A stretch of DNA of 14,374 nt, from contig JBGAJB010000085.1 in assembly GCA_044225155.1 (NCBI GenBank), positions 1 through 14,374 of the forward strand, given 5' to 3'. The DNA comes from CAYMBL01 sp044225155 (GTDB taxonomy: Bacteria > Planctomycetota > Phycisphaerae > UBA1845 > Fen-1342). Shown here piece after piece: positions 1 to 7,846 of the stretch; within the stretch, counting starts at the first letter, position 1; each line of letters begins with the position of its first letter. A model generated the notes under the pieces. It ran no database searches. It was given only the letters and a program-made list of their open reading frames with translations, and was not told where the DNA came from. A program made the position numbers and the translations under genes.

Positions 1-399
1 GCGCGATAGCCCTCGGTGTCGCCGGCCATCGTCCCGTCGTGCCACCATGACTGATACACCGGCCGTAAAGCTCGACACGTTCTTCGTCGACGATCGGCCG
101 CCCGAGGGTCAACTCAACATCCGTATTCCGCCACCAGACGCGCGCTGCGAACGACTCGCGGCGAAGTCCCAGGGCGGCCGCGGATGGAACGCACTCGTCA
201 CAGCCGATGCAGCTTGGCCGGTAGATGTGCGCCAGCGCCGCCGCGACGGAAGGCTTTGTCCATCAGTTTGGCGTGCGGATAGAGTGGATATTTCCACCGG
301 CGACGTAGGTCTCGCGCGACGCGGCAGTATAGAGCATCGTGCGGCGGGCCCTGGATGATGGGCAGGATGTGACCGATCGTGAGGGTGCATGCTGCCCAT
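1..399 (-). CDS. bpt: Aspartate/glutamate leucyltransferase (Bpt/ATE family), 5' part, frameshifted, cut by window edge
   Basis: Bpt transfers leucine from Leu-tRNA to N-terminal Asp or Glu of proteins, marking them for ClpS/ClpAP degradation in the cytoplasmic N-degron pathway. Joining minus-strand frames gives an N-terminal ATE-like domain. It contains LYTAASRETYVAGG, then YPLYPHAKLMDKAFRRGG, then the Cys cluster YRPSCIGCDECVP (C-x2-C-x2-C, about 186-224), then a VWWRNTDVELTLG stretch and VDEERVELYGRCI. This is the usual order for the family (Cys cluster, then RSQRR/RRN, then DDE..LY). At least three frame changes lie between about 350 and 130, so no single frame is complete. The ATG at 397-399 is a guess, because no clear Shine-Dalgarno precedes it. 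The C-terminal acyltransferase half lies left of the window. The family call is from remembered family motifs. Confidence 0.72.
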
Positions 400-417
400 G
401 TGGGCAATTGTAGGAGC

Positions 418-445
418 AATGCAGAGGGCAGAATGAAGAATGCAG
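418..445 (-). repeat. Degenerate heptanucleotide array A
   Basis: Four contiguous 7-base units fill this stretch of plus-strand sequence: AATGCAG at 418-424, AGGGCAG at 425-431, AATGAAG at 432-438 and AATGCAG at 439-445. They are followed by AACAGGA. Read on the minus strand the core unit is CTGCATT. The array sits in the gap between the xerC stop and the bpt start. A second array with the same unit, orientation and 3' flank lies at 2090-2117. Confidence 0.6.
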
Positions 446-492
446 AACAGGAGCGGCGAGTTTCGAGTGTCGAGAAACGAATTGCTGCCACC

Positions 493-1763
493 TCAGGAGG
501 GGAGGCCCGGCCACCGGGAATTGTTTCCCCCGTTTGCGGATGCCGAGGATGACCTCTTGCGGCTCATTTCATCTACATGAGCCAGCAACGGCCTCCTGTT
601 CCCAATCCCTCGGCGCGTCAAACGAGATTGGAAAGCGATGAAACGCGCGCCGAAGAACGCGCATGCATGGCTGCGCGGGAGAGGTTTTCGGCGTCCCCGC
701 ATCACGGGGCGCGGCTCGTGCTCCCGGCTCGTTTTCCGGGTCGGCTTGCGGCATTGCCGCTTCGCGCGCGGACCAGCGCGCGGGTGGGCCTTGTCGTATT
801 CGTCCTTGACCGTTTGCGTGGTCAGGTGGGTGTAGATCTGCGTCGTGCTGAGGCTCTGGTGGCCGAGGAGTTCCTGCAGGCTGCGCAGGTCGGCGCCGCG
901 CTGGAGCATGTGCGTCGCGAAGCCGTGACGCAGCGTGTGCGGGCTGACGGAGAGGTCGAGGCCCGCTTCGAGCAGGTATTTGTCGAGCTTGCGGCGGACG
1001 CTGCGCGTGCTGAGCCGCTGGCCGTGCTTGTTGACGAAGAGCGCGTCGGGATTGTGACGCGACTGGGCGAATGCTCCGCGGCGGAGATCGAGGTAGTGCA
1101 GGATGGCCTTCACCGCGCCCGGGCCGAGCGGGATGAGGCGCTCTTTCTTGCCCTTGCCGCGCACCTTCACGACGCTGGCGGAGAGGTCGATTTCGCTGAC
1201 TTCGAGGGCGACCAGCTCGCTGACGCGCATGCCGGTCGAGTAAAGCGTTTCGAGGATGGCGCGGTCGCGGGCGCCCAGAAGCGTGGTCGTGTCGCAATTC
1301 GAGAAGAGCTTCTCGATCTGCTCCAGTTCCAGGTACTTCGGCAGGCGCTTGTCCTGCTTGGGCGTGCGGATCACGGCGACCGGGTTGGTCGTTACGTGGC
1401 CGCGGCGGACCATGAACTTATAGAACGAGCGGAGCGTGGCGAGCTTGCGCGCGACCGTCGACTTGCAGTAGTTGCGATCGCGGAGCTGCGACATAAAGTC
1501 GCGCACGGTATCGCTGCTCACGGCCAGCAGGTACCGGGTCAGATCTGTGCGACCCGTACAGGAGCGCCGTTGAACCACTTGCCGACAGCTCTGCCCGGCT
1601 TCAGGCTGGTGACGCCGGCGTCGGGATGCAAGAGGTAACCGCCAAACTGTTCCAGGTCGACGCCTGCAGCGCGCGTGTACGCGGAAAAGTGGCGTTCCGA
1701 CCTGAGGTAGGTCAGAAACTGGTCAATCATCGAGGGCGCGGTGGTCATGGTCGTCGTTGCCAT
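493..1763 (-). CDS. xerC: Tyrosine site-specific recombinase, XerC/XerD type (one frameshift)
   Basis: Tyrosine recombinase that probably resolves chromosome dimers at dif, acting with a second Xer protein. The N-terminal SAM-like domain begins MIDQFLTYLRSERHFSAYT in one frame (start side) and continues after a frame change near 1550-1580 into FMSQLRDRNYCKSTVARKL. The catalytic domain shows the full set: Arg in TGMRVSEL, Lys in RGKGKKERLIP, HxxR in SPHTLRHGFATHML, the second His in LLGHQSLSTTQ, and the Tyr nucleophile in IYTHLT. The family normally ends at about KAHPRA. Here the frame runs on for about 95 basic residues to 493, so the real stop may be earlier; an alternative-frame stop lies at about 702. 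The start could be the ATG at 1763, the ATG at 1730 (MIDQFL) or a GTG at 1814. I cannot tell XerC from XerD here; the generic symbol is used. Confidence 0.88.
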
Positions 1764-1810
1764 TTCTCGGTCGGCCGTCATCACGGCGGCGTTCATCCGG
1801 TGCAAGGCTG

Positions 1811-2040
1811 TCACTCCACTGCGAGTTCATGCTGGGCAACCTCAGCCGGAGCGACTCCGCCCTCACGCGCCCATCCATCTGGCGCCAGCTGAGCACGGCC
1901 GCGTCGAGGAAGTCGAACGGCGACTTACGGTCGGCAGCGGCCAGAAACGAAGGCCGCCAGTACTCCGTCTCCTGCCCTTCGCGGTAGCGAAACAGGAAGC
2001 GGTGAGCGCCCTTGATCAGACTGAGCTGTTTACGCTTCAT
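1811..2040 (-). CDS. Small conserved-looking hypothetical protein upstream of xerC
   Basis: The ATG at 2040 has GAGG about 7 bases upstream on the minus strand. The protein begins MKRKQLSLIKGAHRFLFRY and continues REGQETEYWRPSFLAAADRK, then SPFDFLDAAVLSWRQMDG. The pattern HRFxFRYxxGxE...SPFDxxDAAVLS is like short planctomycete hypothetical proteins I remember, but I cannot name a family. The open frame runs on to 1723 with a low-complexity Asp/Arg tail that would overlap xerC. A one-base shift gives a stop at about 1811 and a protein of about 75 residues, which fits better with a gene ending just before the recombinase. The function is unknown. Its position suggests co-transcription with xerC. 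Confidence 0.5.
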
Positions 2041-2089
2041 GAGCGCGCCTCGGATGCGGCGGGGGCCAGTAAAGAACCCGCTCTTGCGG

Positions 2090-2117
2090 AATGCATCGTC
2101 CGGAATGCAGAATGAAA
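2090..2117 (-). repeat. Degenerate heptanucleotide array B
   Basis: The 7-base units on the plus strand are AATGCAT at 2090-2096, CGTCCGG at 2097-2103, AATGCAG at 2104-2110 and AATGAAA at 2111-2117, followed by AACAGTA. The flank AACAG(T/G)A and the AATGCAG/AATGAA units match array A at 418-445, in the same orientation. The array lies in the gap upstream of the small gene that starts at 2040 and downstream of the lipoprotein gene. Confidence 0.55.
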
Positions 2118-2213
2118 AACAGTAACGGATAACTCCCCTGACGCGCAAAAACACGCAGCCCAGCCAGGAAGGTGCCGCCGGGCCGCTCTCGGGCGAAATC
2201 CTTGATTTCGTCA

Positions 2214-2772
2214 TCACGATCCGGGCATTGAATAATTCGCTGAAACTGAAAACGCGGGCGTTCTCCGCCGGGACGCGCTCGACCGGGCGCGGATCGGCGG
2301 CGAGCGCGTCGGGAGCCGCGAAGCGGCCGTCGGATCGACGCGACTCCTGCGGCAGGGGGACACGCTCGTACCATTGCAACACCACACCGGCGAGCGGCTC
2401 ATGGGGATTGAACTCGGTGACCGCGAAAACACGACTGTTACGTCAGCGTCCGCCGCCTCAGCCGGGAATGCGCCTCGTCAGCATATGCACGCCGCCACGC
2501 GGCGAGACAGCGTGGCAACGACGCGATTCACCGGAATGACGACTACGCCCGGAAGCCCTGCATTTCAGAGGCGAGTCAGTCGTGACTTTCGCGGGATCCC
2601 AGTCGTCTGATTGGTTGGGGTTCAACCTGGGGAGCCACGGCGATCACAACCGGGGCCGGCGGCGGGGGCAGCGACGCGGCCGGCTTGCGCTACCTAGACC
2701 CGCGTTACAGCCAACCAAGTTCGCTGTCAGCACGGCCAACGCCATGATTGCCCCAACGCGATCACCACGCAC
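2214..2772 (-). CDS. Putative lipoprotein of unknown family, frameshifted, ends approximate
   Basis: A GTG at 2772 begins VRGDRVGAIMALAVLTAN followed by LVGC, which is a short charged region, a hydrophobic core and a lipobox with Cys; an ATG at 2745 lies within it. Shifting frames then gives a Pro-rich stretch (PAASLPPPPAPVVIAVAPQ), a VVVIPVNRVVATLSRR segment, and a convincing coding stretch VFAVTEFNPHEPLAGVVLQ with WYERVPLPQESRRSDGRF about 2310-2420. At least three frame changes are needed. The stop is uncertain: one frame stops at 2214 and another runs further. I do not recognise the family. It would be an envelope lipoprotein. A TATAAT box sits about 43 bases upstream of the GTG. The gene follows the beta-propeller gene at 2913 and may be transcribed separately from it. 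Confidence 0.4.
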
Positions 2773-2814
2773 CCACGGAGTTCGAAGGCGTTCCGGAAGT
2801 GACAGCCCTGCTGG

Positions 2815-2820
2815 ATTATA
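2815..2820 (-). promoter_or_regulatory. Candidate sigma-70 -10 box for the lipoprotein gene
   Basis: The minus strand reads GCGTACTATAATCC, an exact TATAAT. It lies in the 140-base gap between the beta-propeller stop (2913) and the lipoprotein GTG (2772), which would leave a leader of about 35 bases. No good -35 hexamer stands at 16-18 bases (only T-rich sequence), so this is suggestive only. Confidence 0.3.
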
Positions 2821-2912
2821 GTACGCAAGAACTCGTCGAAAATCCCTTATTTTCTGGTTGCGGCAAACGCGGACCGACCCGCGTGCTCGTTCGCCGCCGG
2901 GTTTCCGCGTTA

Positions 2913-4077
2913 TCAAGGCGTCTCTCCGATCTCCGCGGGGGAATTGACCGCGGCGTCGGACGACATGGCGCCCAGCGCGGCTTTGTCGGCCAGCTGCTGT
3001 TTTGTCGCCCATCATGTGGGCGGATTCCATTTCGCGTGCGGCAGTGGGTTTGGCCGCGCATGCGGGCGGCGACGACGGGCTCGTCGGCGGCATTGAGCGA
3101 CCAGATGTTTTCGTGTCCGCCGGAGACCGCCACGAAGAAAATCCGCCCAGTCGGGGCCCAAACGGGGTTGAAGGCCGGCGGGCTCGACTCGGCGAGCTGC
3201 ACCGCCGCCCCGGTATCCACGTCCGTAACCCAGATGTCCGCCGTGCCCGCCCGGGCATGCGAATCCGAACCGGCCGCGCTCGTGACCGTGTAGGCGATCA
3301 TCTTGCCGTCCGGAGACCAGCGTGGGGCGATGCAGGCGGAGTCGTCGCGGTAGGCGATTTCCGTTGGGGTGCGGACATCGTCGCCGACCAGATCGACGGT
3401 CCAGATGCTGAACCAGCAGCAGCGCCATGTTCCCGGGCGCTGAAAGGCGATCGGCGGCATGCCGGTCGGCGACCAGGCGGGAAACATGCCGTGGCGAGGA
3501 AGCGGCGGGTGCCCGGCTCATCGACGGCATGGCCCAGACTTCCCACTGATGCAGGCGACGCCCCCAGCGCAGAAGGCGATCCGCCGGCTGTCGGAAGACC
3601 AGCTGGGAGCGATTTCACCGATCGGTTCCTGCGTCAGCTGCGTCAAGCCGGTGCCGTTGCGACGAACGATCCAGATGTTCCAGTTTCCGCCGCGATTCGA
3701 GGCGAAGGCGATGCGCTCGCCGAGCGAAACGCGGCTGCATCTCGTCCGCCGCGTCGCTGGTGAGCTGCGTGATCGCGTGGCCATCGACGGAAAAAAGTGC
3801 TGTCGGCGGCCCGGGAATTCCGCGCGTGGAGGCGAAAACGAGGGTGCGTCCGTCGGGGCTGATGTCCGGATCAAAGTCCCGTCCGATGGCGGAAAGGTGC
3901 TGGCTGGAAATTTGACAGTTGGTGCGACTCGTCGGGCGACCAGGCCAGCACGCGATCGACGAGGCCGGGCGCACGCGGCCTGGCCAGCGGCTCGACAGGG
4001 CAACCTGCGTGCGCTGAACCGGACGTAGGACGAGAGCGACAGCGCGGTGAGCGTCGAAGCGAAAAAGCGTCGGTCCA
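2913..4077 (-). CDS. TolB/PD40-type beta-propeller protein, secreted, several frameshifts
   Basis: An exported six-bladed propeller of the TolB/WD40-like (PD40) kind. The ATG at 4077 begins MDRRFFASTLTALSLSS, a plausible signal peptide. Blades are visible across four shifting frames: DPDISPDGRTLVFASTRG, SLGERIAFASNRGGNWNIW, APSWSSDSRRIAFCAG, PAWSPTGMPPIAFQ, APRWSPDGKMIAYT with ADIWVTDVDTG, and PVWAPTGRIFFVA with HENIWSLNA. The C terminus reads ADKAALGAMSSDAAVNSP and stops at 2913. Length would be about 388 residues, near TolB size, but no TolB N-terminal domain is evident and no pal/tolA genes lie nearby. I therefore call it a generic periplasmic propeller, which in planctomycetes may bind proteins or carbohydrate. 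It is divergent from the polysaccharide operon, so it could share regulation with it. Confidence 0.75.
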
Positions 4078-4124
4078 TAATGCATGCTTTGTTCCCCGGC
4101 GGCGATAACGCGCCGCGATCGAAT

Positions 4125-4148
4125 CTTGTTATCGGCGGATAATACAAG
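4125..4148. repeat. Imperfect inverted repeat in divergent region
   Basis: The outer arms are CTTGT and ACAAG and the inner arms TATC and GATA, around a GGCG loop, with a 2-base AT bulge on the right side. It is 48 bases upstream of the propeller start. It could be an operator or could pair as an RNA hairpin. There is no direct evidence of function. Confidence 0.35.
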
Positions 4149-4371
4149 GAATCAGAAAGTGGCGATACCGGGCAGTGACCCCGGGACCAGTGGCGTTCGG
4201 GCGTCAGGGAAGTCTCGTCACCACAAGTTCGCAAAGGTAGGTGACCGATAATCGAAGTGCGGGACAACGCGTACGAACCGCCCGTCGGTTTGGGTCGTAG
4301 ACAGGGTGGGGGATTCACGCCGACCCGTAATACAGGGGCGATTGAATTCCTGCTCCGTTCGCGAAATCGTG

Positions 4372-4383
4372 CATTGCGCAATG
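4372..4383. promoter_or_regulatory. Perfect 12-bp palindrome, possible operator of the polysaccharide operon
   Basis: CATTGCGCAATG is its own reverse complement. It lies 64 bases upstream of the ATG of the export gene at 4448, where a repressor or activator dimer could sit. Symmetry is the only evidence. Confidence 0.3.
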
Positions 4384-4447
4384 TTGCGGAATTTTCGGAC
4401 GATCTGAGCAGCCCGGCGGACGCGCCGCGGCGGGAGTAACGGTCGGC

Positions 4448-6037
4448 ATGGGGATGCAACGTCACCGCGGACAGTTCCGCTGGGCTCGCCATGGTCGCCA
4501 CACGCTTTTCCCAGCACTGCTCCTGCTCTGGCTGCGGGTTGCGGCGTTACGCCGAACAGCTTTGTCGACCTGACTGGCCGTCGGTCGCTTCCCGTCAACT
4601 ACCAGAAAACGGCATCAAACGGGTTCTTACGCCGCGCGAAAGCGAAACATTGATCGCGGGGGCGGAGGATCCGAAGCCGAGCGACCTGGTGGTGGAGTAC
4701 AGCGATTACGTGCTCGGCGAATCGGATGCGCTGCAAATCTCCATCGACGATTTCATTCAGGGCGGCGGTCATCCGCTGTGGCAGGTGACGCTGGAAGTCT
4801 CGCCGACGGGATTTATCTCGCTGCCCCAGCTTGGAATGATCAAAGCGGCCGGCCTGACAGAATCGCAGCTTCAACATGAGATCGAAGAGCGAATCAAAGC
4901 AGCGGACATTCTGAAAAAGCCGATCGTGCAGGTGCTCGTGCCACTGAAGCGCATGCAGTACTTCTCGATTACCGGGTCGGTCTCGCAGCCGGGCACGTAT
5001 CCGATCAGCGCGAAGGATTTCCGATTGCTTGATGCGATCGGCGCGGCGCGCGACATCGGGGCGGAAGCCAGCAAGCTCTACGTAATCCGACGCGTCGGCA
5101 AACGCGCACACAACAGCGAAGCGCCGGCGACGCCGCCCCCCGCGGCTCCGGCGCGTGACAACGGACTGGTCATCCCGCCGCCGACCGAAGAAGGCTCGAT
5201 GAGCGCCGCGATTTCCGCGTCAGCCCTCGTGGGAGCGCAGGAAACGAAACCGGCCGCCGCTCCGCTGCCGGACGACGACATGGATTCCGTCCTGTCGCCG
5301 GGTCGTACAGCAGGAGTCGACGGCGGCGATGCCGGAGCATCCGTCCGGCGATTCCAGCTCAAGCCGATGATTTTTGATCCTTCACACCGGTAAGGCGAAG
5401 GAAGCGCCGAGCATGCAGACGGCGACGCGGAGTCTTCGAGCGCGCCCGGCGACGACTGACATCGACTCGCAAGGCGAGTTTCTTTGCTGGGAAGAACTGC
5501 CGGTTGTTAACCTCACGCAGCGTGATCGAAATTGACGTGAAGGCACTGAAGGCCGTGGATTCGAAGCAAAACATCGTGGTTCAGAACCAGGACACGATCA
5601 TCGTGCCGATCGACACCGGCCTGTTCTACGTGATGGGTGAAGTGAACCGTCCGGGCCCCTACCAGTTCAACGGGCGAAAATCACCGTGAAGCAGGGCGAT
5701 CTCGCTGGTCGGCGGCTTCGCGTCGCTGGCGTGGCCGTCGCGGTGCGAGATCGTGCGCGCGAAAAGGGCCTGGACAAGCAGATCACGATTCCGGTAAATA
5801 CGGACTCGATTTTCGCGGTCTGGAGCCGACGTGCTGCTGCGGGATGACGACATTCTGAACGTCGGCACGCACGTGGCGGCGCCGTTCCTGTTCGTGATCC
5901 GGAACTCGTTCCGCTTCACCTACGGCTTCGGCTTCGTCTACGACCGGAACTTCGCCGATCGCGACTCGTACGGCTCGCGGCTCAACCCTGAAATCTGCCG
6001 CGATCAGCAACGGCAGACGCGCGGTTTGCCGTTCTAA
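4448..6037 (+). CDS. Outer-membrane polysaccharide export lipoprotein (Wza-like, Poly_export + SLBB), frameshifted
   Basis: Forms the outer-membrane/periplasmic channel that exports exopolysaccharide. From the ATG at 4448 (GGGAGT upstream at about 4432) the frame gives HTLFPALLLL and, after one shift near 4530, LAAGC, a signal peptide and lipobox. The Poly_export domain is clear: DYVLGESDALQISIDDF, VSPTGFISLPQLG, then LTESQLQHEIEERIK. The first SLBB domain reads QYFSITGSVSQPGTYPIS. A segment of about 80 residues rich in Ala/Pro/Asp follows (about 5105-5360). A second SLBB (FYVMGEVNRPGPYQFNG, then ISLVGGFASLAWPS) follows after shifts near 5390-5510 and 5690-5710, and another shift lies near 5815. 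The C terminus ends at the TAA at 6035-6037. Total is about 530 residues, which is long for Wza-like proteins because of the insert. The stop overlaps a downstream ATG (TAATG). Confidence 0.82.
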
Positions 6038-6041
6038 TGGC

Positions 6042-6046
6042 GGGAG
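6042..6046 (+). promoter_or_regulatory. Ribosome binding site of the exosortase gene
   Basis: GGGAG lies 5 bases before the ATG at 6052. It supports that start over the ATG at 6037 and over the in-frame GTG at 6111, which would remove the N-terminal cytoplasmic segment. Confidence 0.45.
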
Positions 6047-6051
6047 CAGCA

Positions 6052-6993
6052 ATGAGTACCCGGCGCCGGCCGGCGCCACCTGGCGGATTGATTTTGACGG
6101 GCCGGCCCGCGTGAAGACGCTGGTGGTCGCGCTGGCGTTCGGCGCTGTTTTCTACAGCGTATTGCTCGATCTCTGGTATACGTGGACGCATTCTCAGGAT
6201 TGGTCGCACGGGCCGATCATTCCGCTGTTCAGCATTTACCTGGTCTACATGAACTGGGATCGCATCCGCACGGCGCCGATCCGGCAGGCGTGGGTGGGTT
6301 TGCCGATTCTCCTGCTCGCGTTGATTGCCTTTCAATGGGCCCTCTGGATTCGGCCCACGACATATATTCAACAGGCGGGAATGCTGGTGGCGCTGCTCGG
6401 CGTGCTCATTCTGCTGTGCGGGCTGCCGATGATGCGCGTGGCGTGGGTGCCCTGGCTCTATCTCTTCTTTGCGATTCCGTTTCCGAAGGCGGTCTATTAT
6501 GGTCTGACGGATCCGCTGCGGCTTGGCAGCAATGGTGCGACCGGCTTGCTCGCGATGGTCCCGTCGCTGCAGATTGAGCCGCGTCGGCTCGGTGATGGAG
6601 TACACGTACAACGGCGTCTCCGGCTCGCTCGGCGTGGTCGACGCGTGCAGCGGCATGCGGAGCACGATCACGCTTTGCGCGCGCTGGGCGTGGCTGCAGC
6701 GTTTTCTATCTGAACGGCCCGTGTGGCAACGCATCGTGATGGTGGCGGCGTGCGTGCCGATCGCGGTGTTCTCGAACATTCTGCGCGTGACGACGACGTG
6801 CGTGCTGCACATTTTCGTCGATCCGAAGTACGCCGAAGGAACATATCACACGGTGCTGGGGCTGATCACCCTGATGATCGCCTTTGGCATGTTTAGCGCG
6901 CTGGGCTGGGTGCTGAATAACCTGGTGGTCGCGGAGAGTGCGGATGACGCCGGGGACGATGAGACGGCGCGGGCCGCGCAGGGGCGGGCATGA
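6052..6993 (+). CDS. Exosortase (EpsH/Xrt family transmembrane transpeptidase), two frameshifts
   Basis: Exosortases are inner-membrane cysteine enzymes that recognise a C-terminal PEP-CTERM-like sorting signal and cleave it, usually beside exopolysaccharide genes. The sequence shows eight or more hydrophobic helices and the family landmarks. These are WSHGPIIPLFSIYLVY near the N terminus, WVPWLYLFFAIPFPK mid-protein, and the catalytic set: Cys in VVDACSGMRS (codon 6646-6648), Arg in SNILRVTT (6784-6786) and His in GTYHTVLGL (6847-6849). Length is about 313 residues. Frame changes occur just after the ATG (the natural N terminus reads SNEYPAPAGATWRIDFDG) and near 6590. The last bases overlap the next start (ATGA at 6990-6993). 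The exact Xrt subtype cannot be set from sequence alone; a planctomycete type such as XrtU is possible. Confidence 0.88.
6062..6077 (+). repeat. GC-rich 16-bp palindrome at the start of the exosortase gene
   Basis: GGCGCCGGCCGGCGCC is perfectly self-complementary and can fold as a 6-bp stem with a GGCC loop. It begins 10 bases after the exosortase ATG, inside the ribosome footprint, so it could dampen translation. It also adjoins the inferred indel at the gene start. Confidence 0.5.
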
Positions 6994-7827
6994 CGGCTTT
7001 TCCGGGCAAACAGACGGCCGTGATGGTGCTTGCGCGTTAGCGGTGAGAGCGTGGGGCCGAAGTTCGCCGCTTTGTTTGCGTGGGACTGCTGCTGTTGACG
7101 GCGGCGGCGATGCAGGGGATCGCCCGCTGGGGCGACGCTTTCCTTCGCAAGGAGGCGCTGCCGCTGAAAACAGCACCTGCGCGCGATGGATAAAGCGCAT
7201 CCCTGCACCGGAATACGAACTGCATGGCCGCCAGCCGCCGCCGCTGAACGATGAGTTAATCGCCAACCTGGGCACGGAGGAATACCTCCAATGGAATGTC
7301 GTGGATCGCACGCTTCCGCCCAGCGATCCCGCGTCCACCTGCCTCTTGTTCGTGACTTACAACACCGGCAAGCCGGACATGGTGCCGCACAATCCGCGGG
7401 AATCATTCAGTCCGTCGGCTGGACACTGGTGAACGACCAGTTGGTTCAGATGAAGCCAGAGGGCGAGACGGCAAGGACGTTGATATTCCGTCGCAACGCC
7501 GGAGTTTGAAGCCACGGGGCGGCGGATTGGTGGCAGCGGAGCCCCCCGCCGTTTTGTCATGTTTTTCTTTGAAACGAACGGGAAATTCGGCACGACGCGC
7601 GAGGAAGTTCGCTCGGCACTCGGGAACCCGTTTGACAAGTACGCGTACTACCTGAAGTTCGAAATGTGCTTCGTGGACGCGGACTTCAGCCGCCTGGCGG
7701 GGCGAGAGGCGTCCCTGGCGGCCGGAGAGAAGCTCCTGCGGAAAATGATGCCGTCGCTATGGCAGGATCACCTGCAGGACTGGAACGCAATCAGCGGGGC
7801 GACAAGCCCGTCTTGCTGAAGGAATAG
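6990..7827 (+). CDS. EpsI-like exosortase-associated protein (DUF3485), multiple frameshifts
   Basis: EpsI/DUF3485 proteins accompany or are fused to exosortases; their exact role is not settled. The ATG at 6990 overlaps the exosortase stop. Joined frames give a membrane segment (FVCVGLLLLTAAAMQGIARW), then IPAPEYELHGRQPPPLNDEL, then the family-like core LGTEEYLQWNVVDRTLPPSD, ASTCLLFVTYNTGKPDMVPH, QSVGWTLVNDQLV, and at the end RFVMFFFETNGKFGTTREEV with ALGNPFDKYAYYLKFE. The usual HxPExC box reads HNPRESF here, with Ser or a lost base where Cys is common. At least four shifts lie between 7035 and 7560. Two frames compete for the end: a TGA at 7817-7819 or a TAG at 7825-7827, the latter giving GDKPVLLKE. 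Length is about 278 residues. Confidence 0.72.
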
Positions 7828-7830
7828 TTG

Positions 7831-7836
7831 AGGAGG
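7831..7836 (+). promoter_or_regulatory. Strong Shine-Dalgarno for the TPR gene
   Basis: AGGAGG stands 10 bases before the ATG at 7847, one of the clearest ribosome binding sites in the window. It fixes the start of the giant TPR gene. Confidence 0.6.
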
Positions 7837-7846
7837 CTGGCGCGAA

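Larger units (their letters stand above)
4078..4447. other. Divergent intergenic region between propeller gene and polysaccharide operon
   Basis: About 370 bases lie between two diverging starts (4077 minus, 4448 plus), so promoters for both arms should be here. I see no supported gene; the short frames that cross it have no family-like sequence. It does contain an imperfect inverted repeat at 4125-4148 and a perfect 12-bp palindrome at 4372-4383. A minus-strand TATTAT (4139-4144) could be a -10 box for the propeller gene, but no matching -35 is present. I found no convincing sigma-54 (GG-N10-GC) site. Confidence 0.6.

Noticed and set aside
47..358. A 103-codon open frame on the plus strand
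   Set aside because: It overlaps the bpt N-terminal domain, where the C-x2-C-x2-C cluster on the minus strand is the stronger coding signal.
418..445. Heptamer array as a CRISPR or attachment site
   Set aside because: Units are 7 bases with no unique spacers and no cas genes are present. Although xerC is near, there is no dif-like pair of 11-bp arms around a 6-bp centre that I could recognise.
577..1638. A 353-codon open frame on the plus strand
   Set aside because: It is antisense to the xerC catalytic domain, whose full motif set is on the minus strand. The plus product is Ala/Arg/Val-rich with no family pattern, as expected for a shadow frame in GC-rich DNA.
1..4077. The tyrosine recombinase as an integrase of a mobile element
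   Set aside because: The sequence is Xer-like in size and motifs and lies among ordinary chromosomal genes, with no flanking repeats, tRNA or phage genes in the window.
4257..4439. A 60-codon open frame in the divergent intergenic region
   Set aside because: No ribosome site, no recognisable sequence, and it lies where promoters for both arms are expected.
5982..6812. A 276-codon open frame on the minus strand
   Set aside because: It is antisense to the exosortase; the product is Arg/His/Gln-rich low-complexity sequence, while the plus strand has clear TM helices and catalytic residues.
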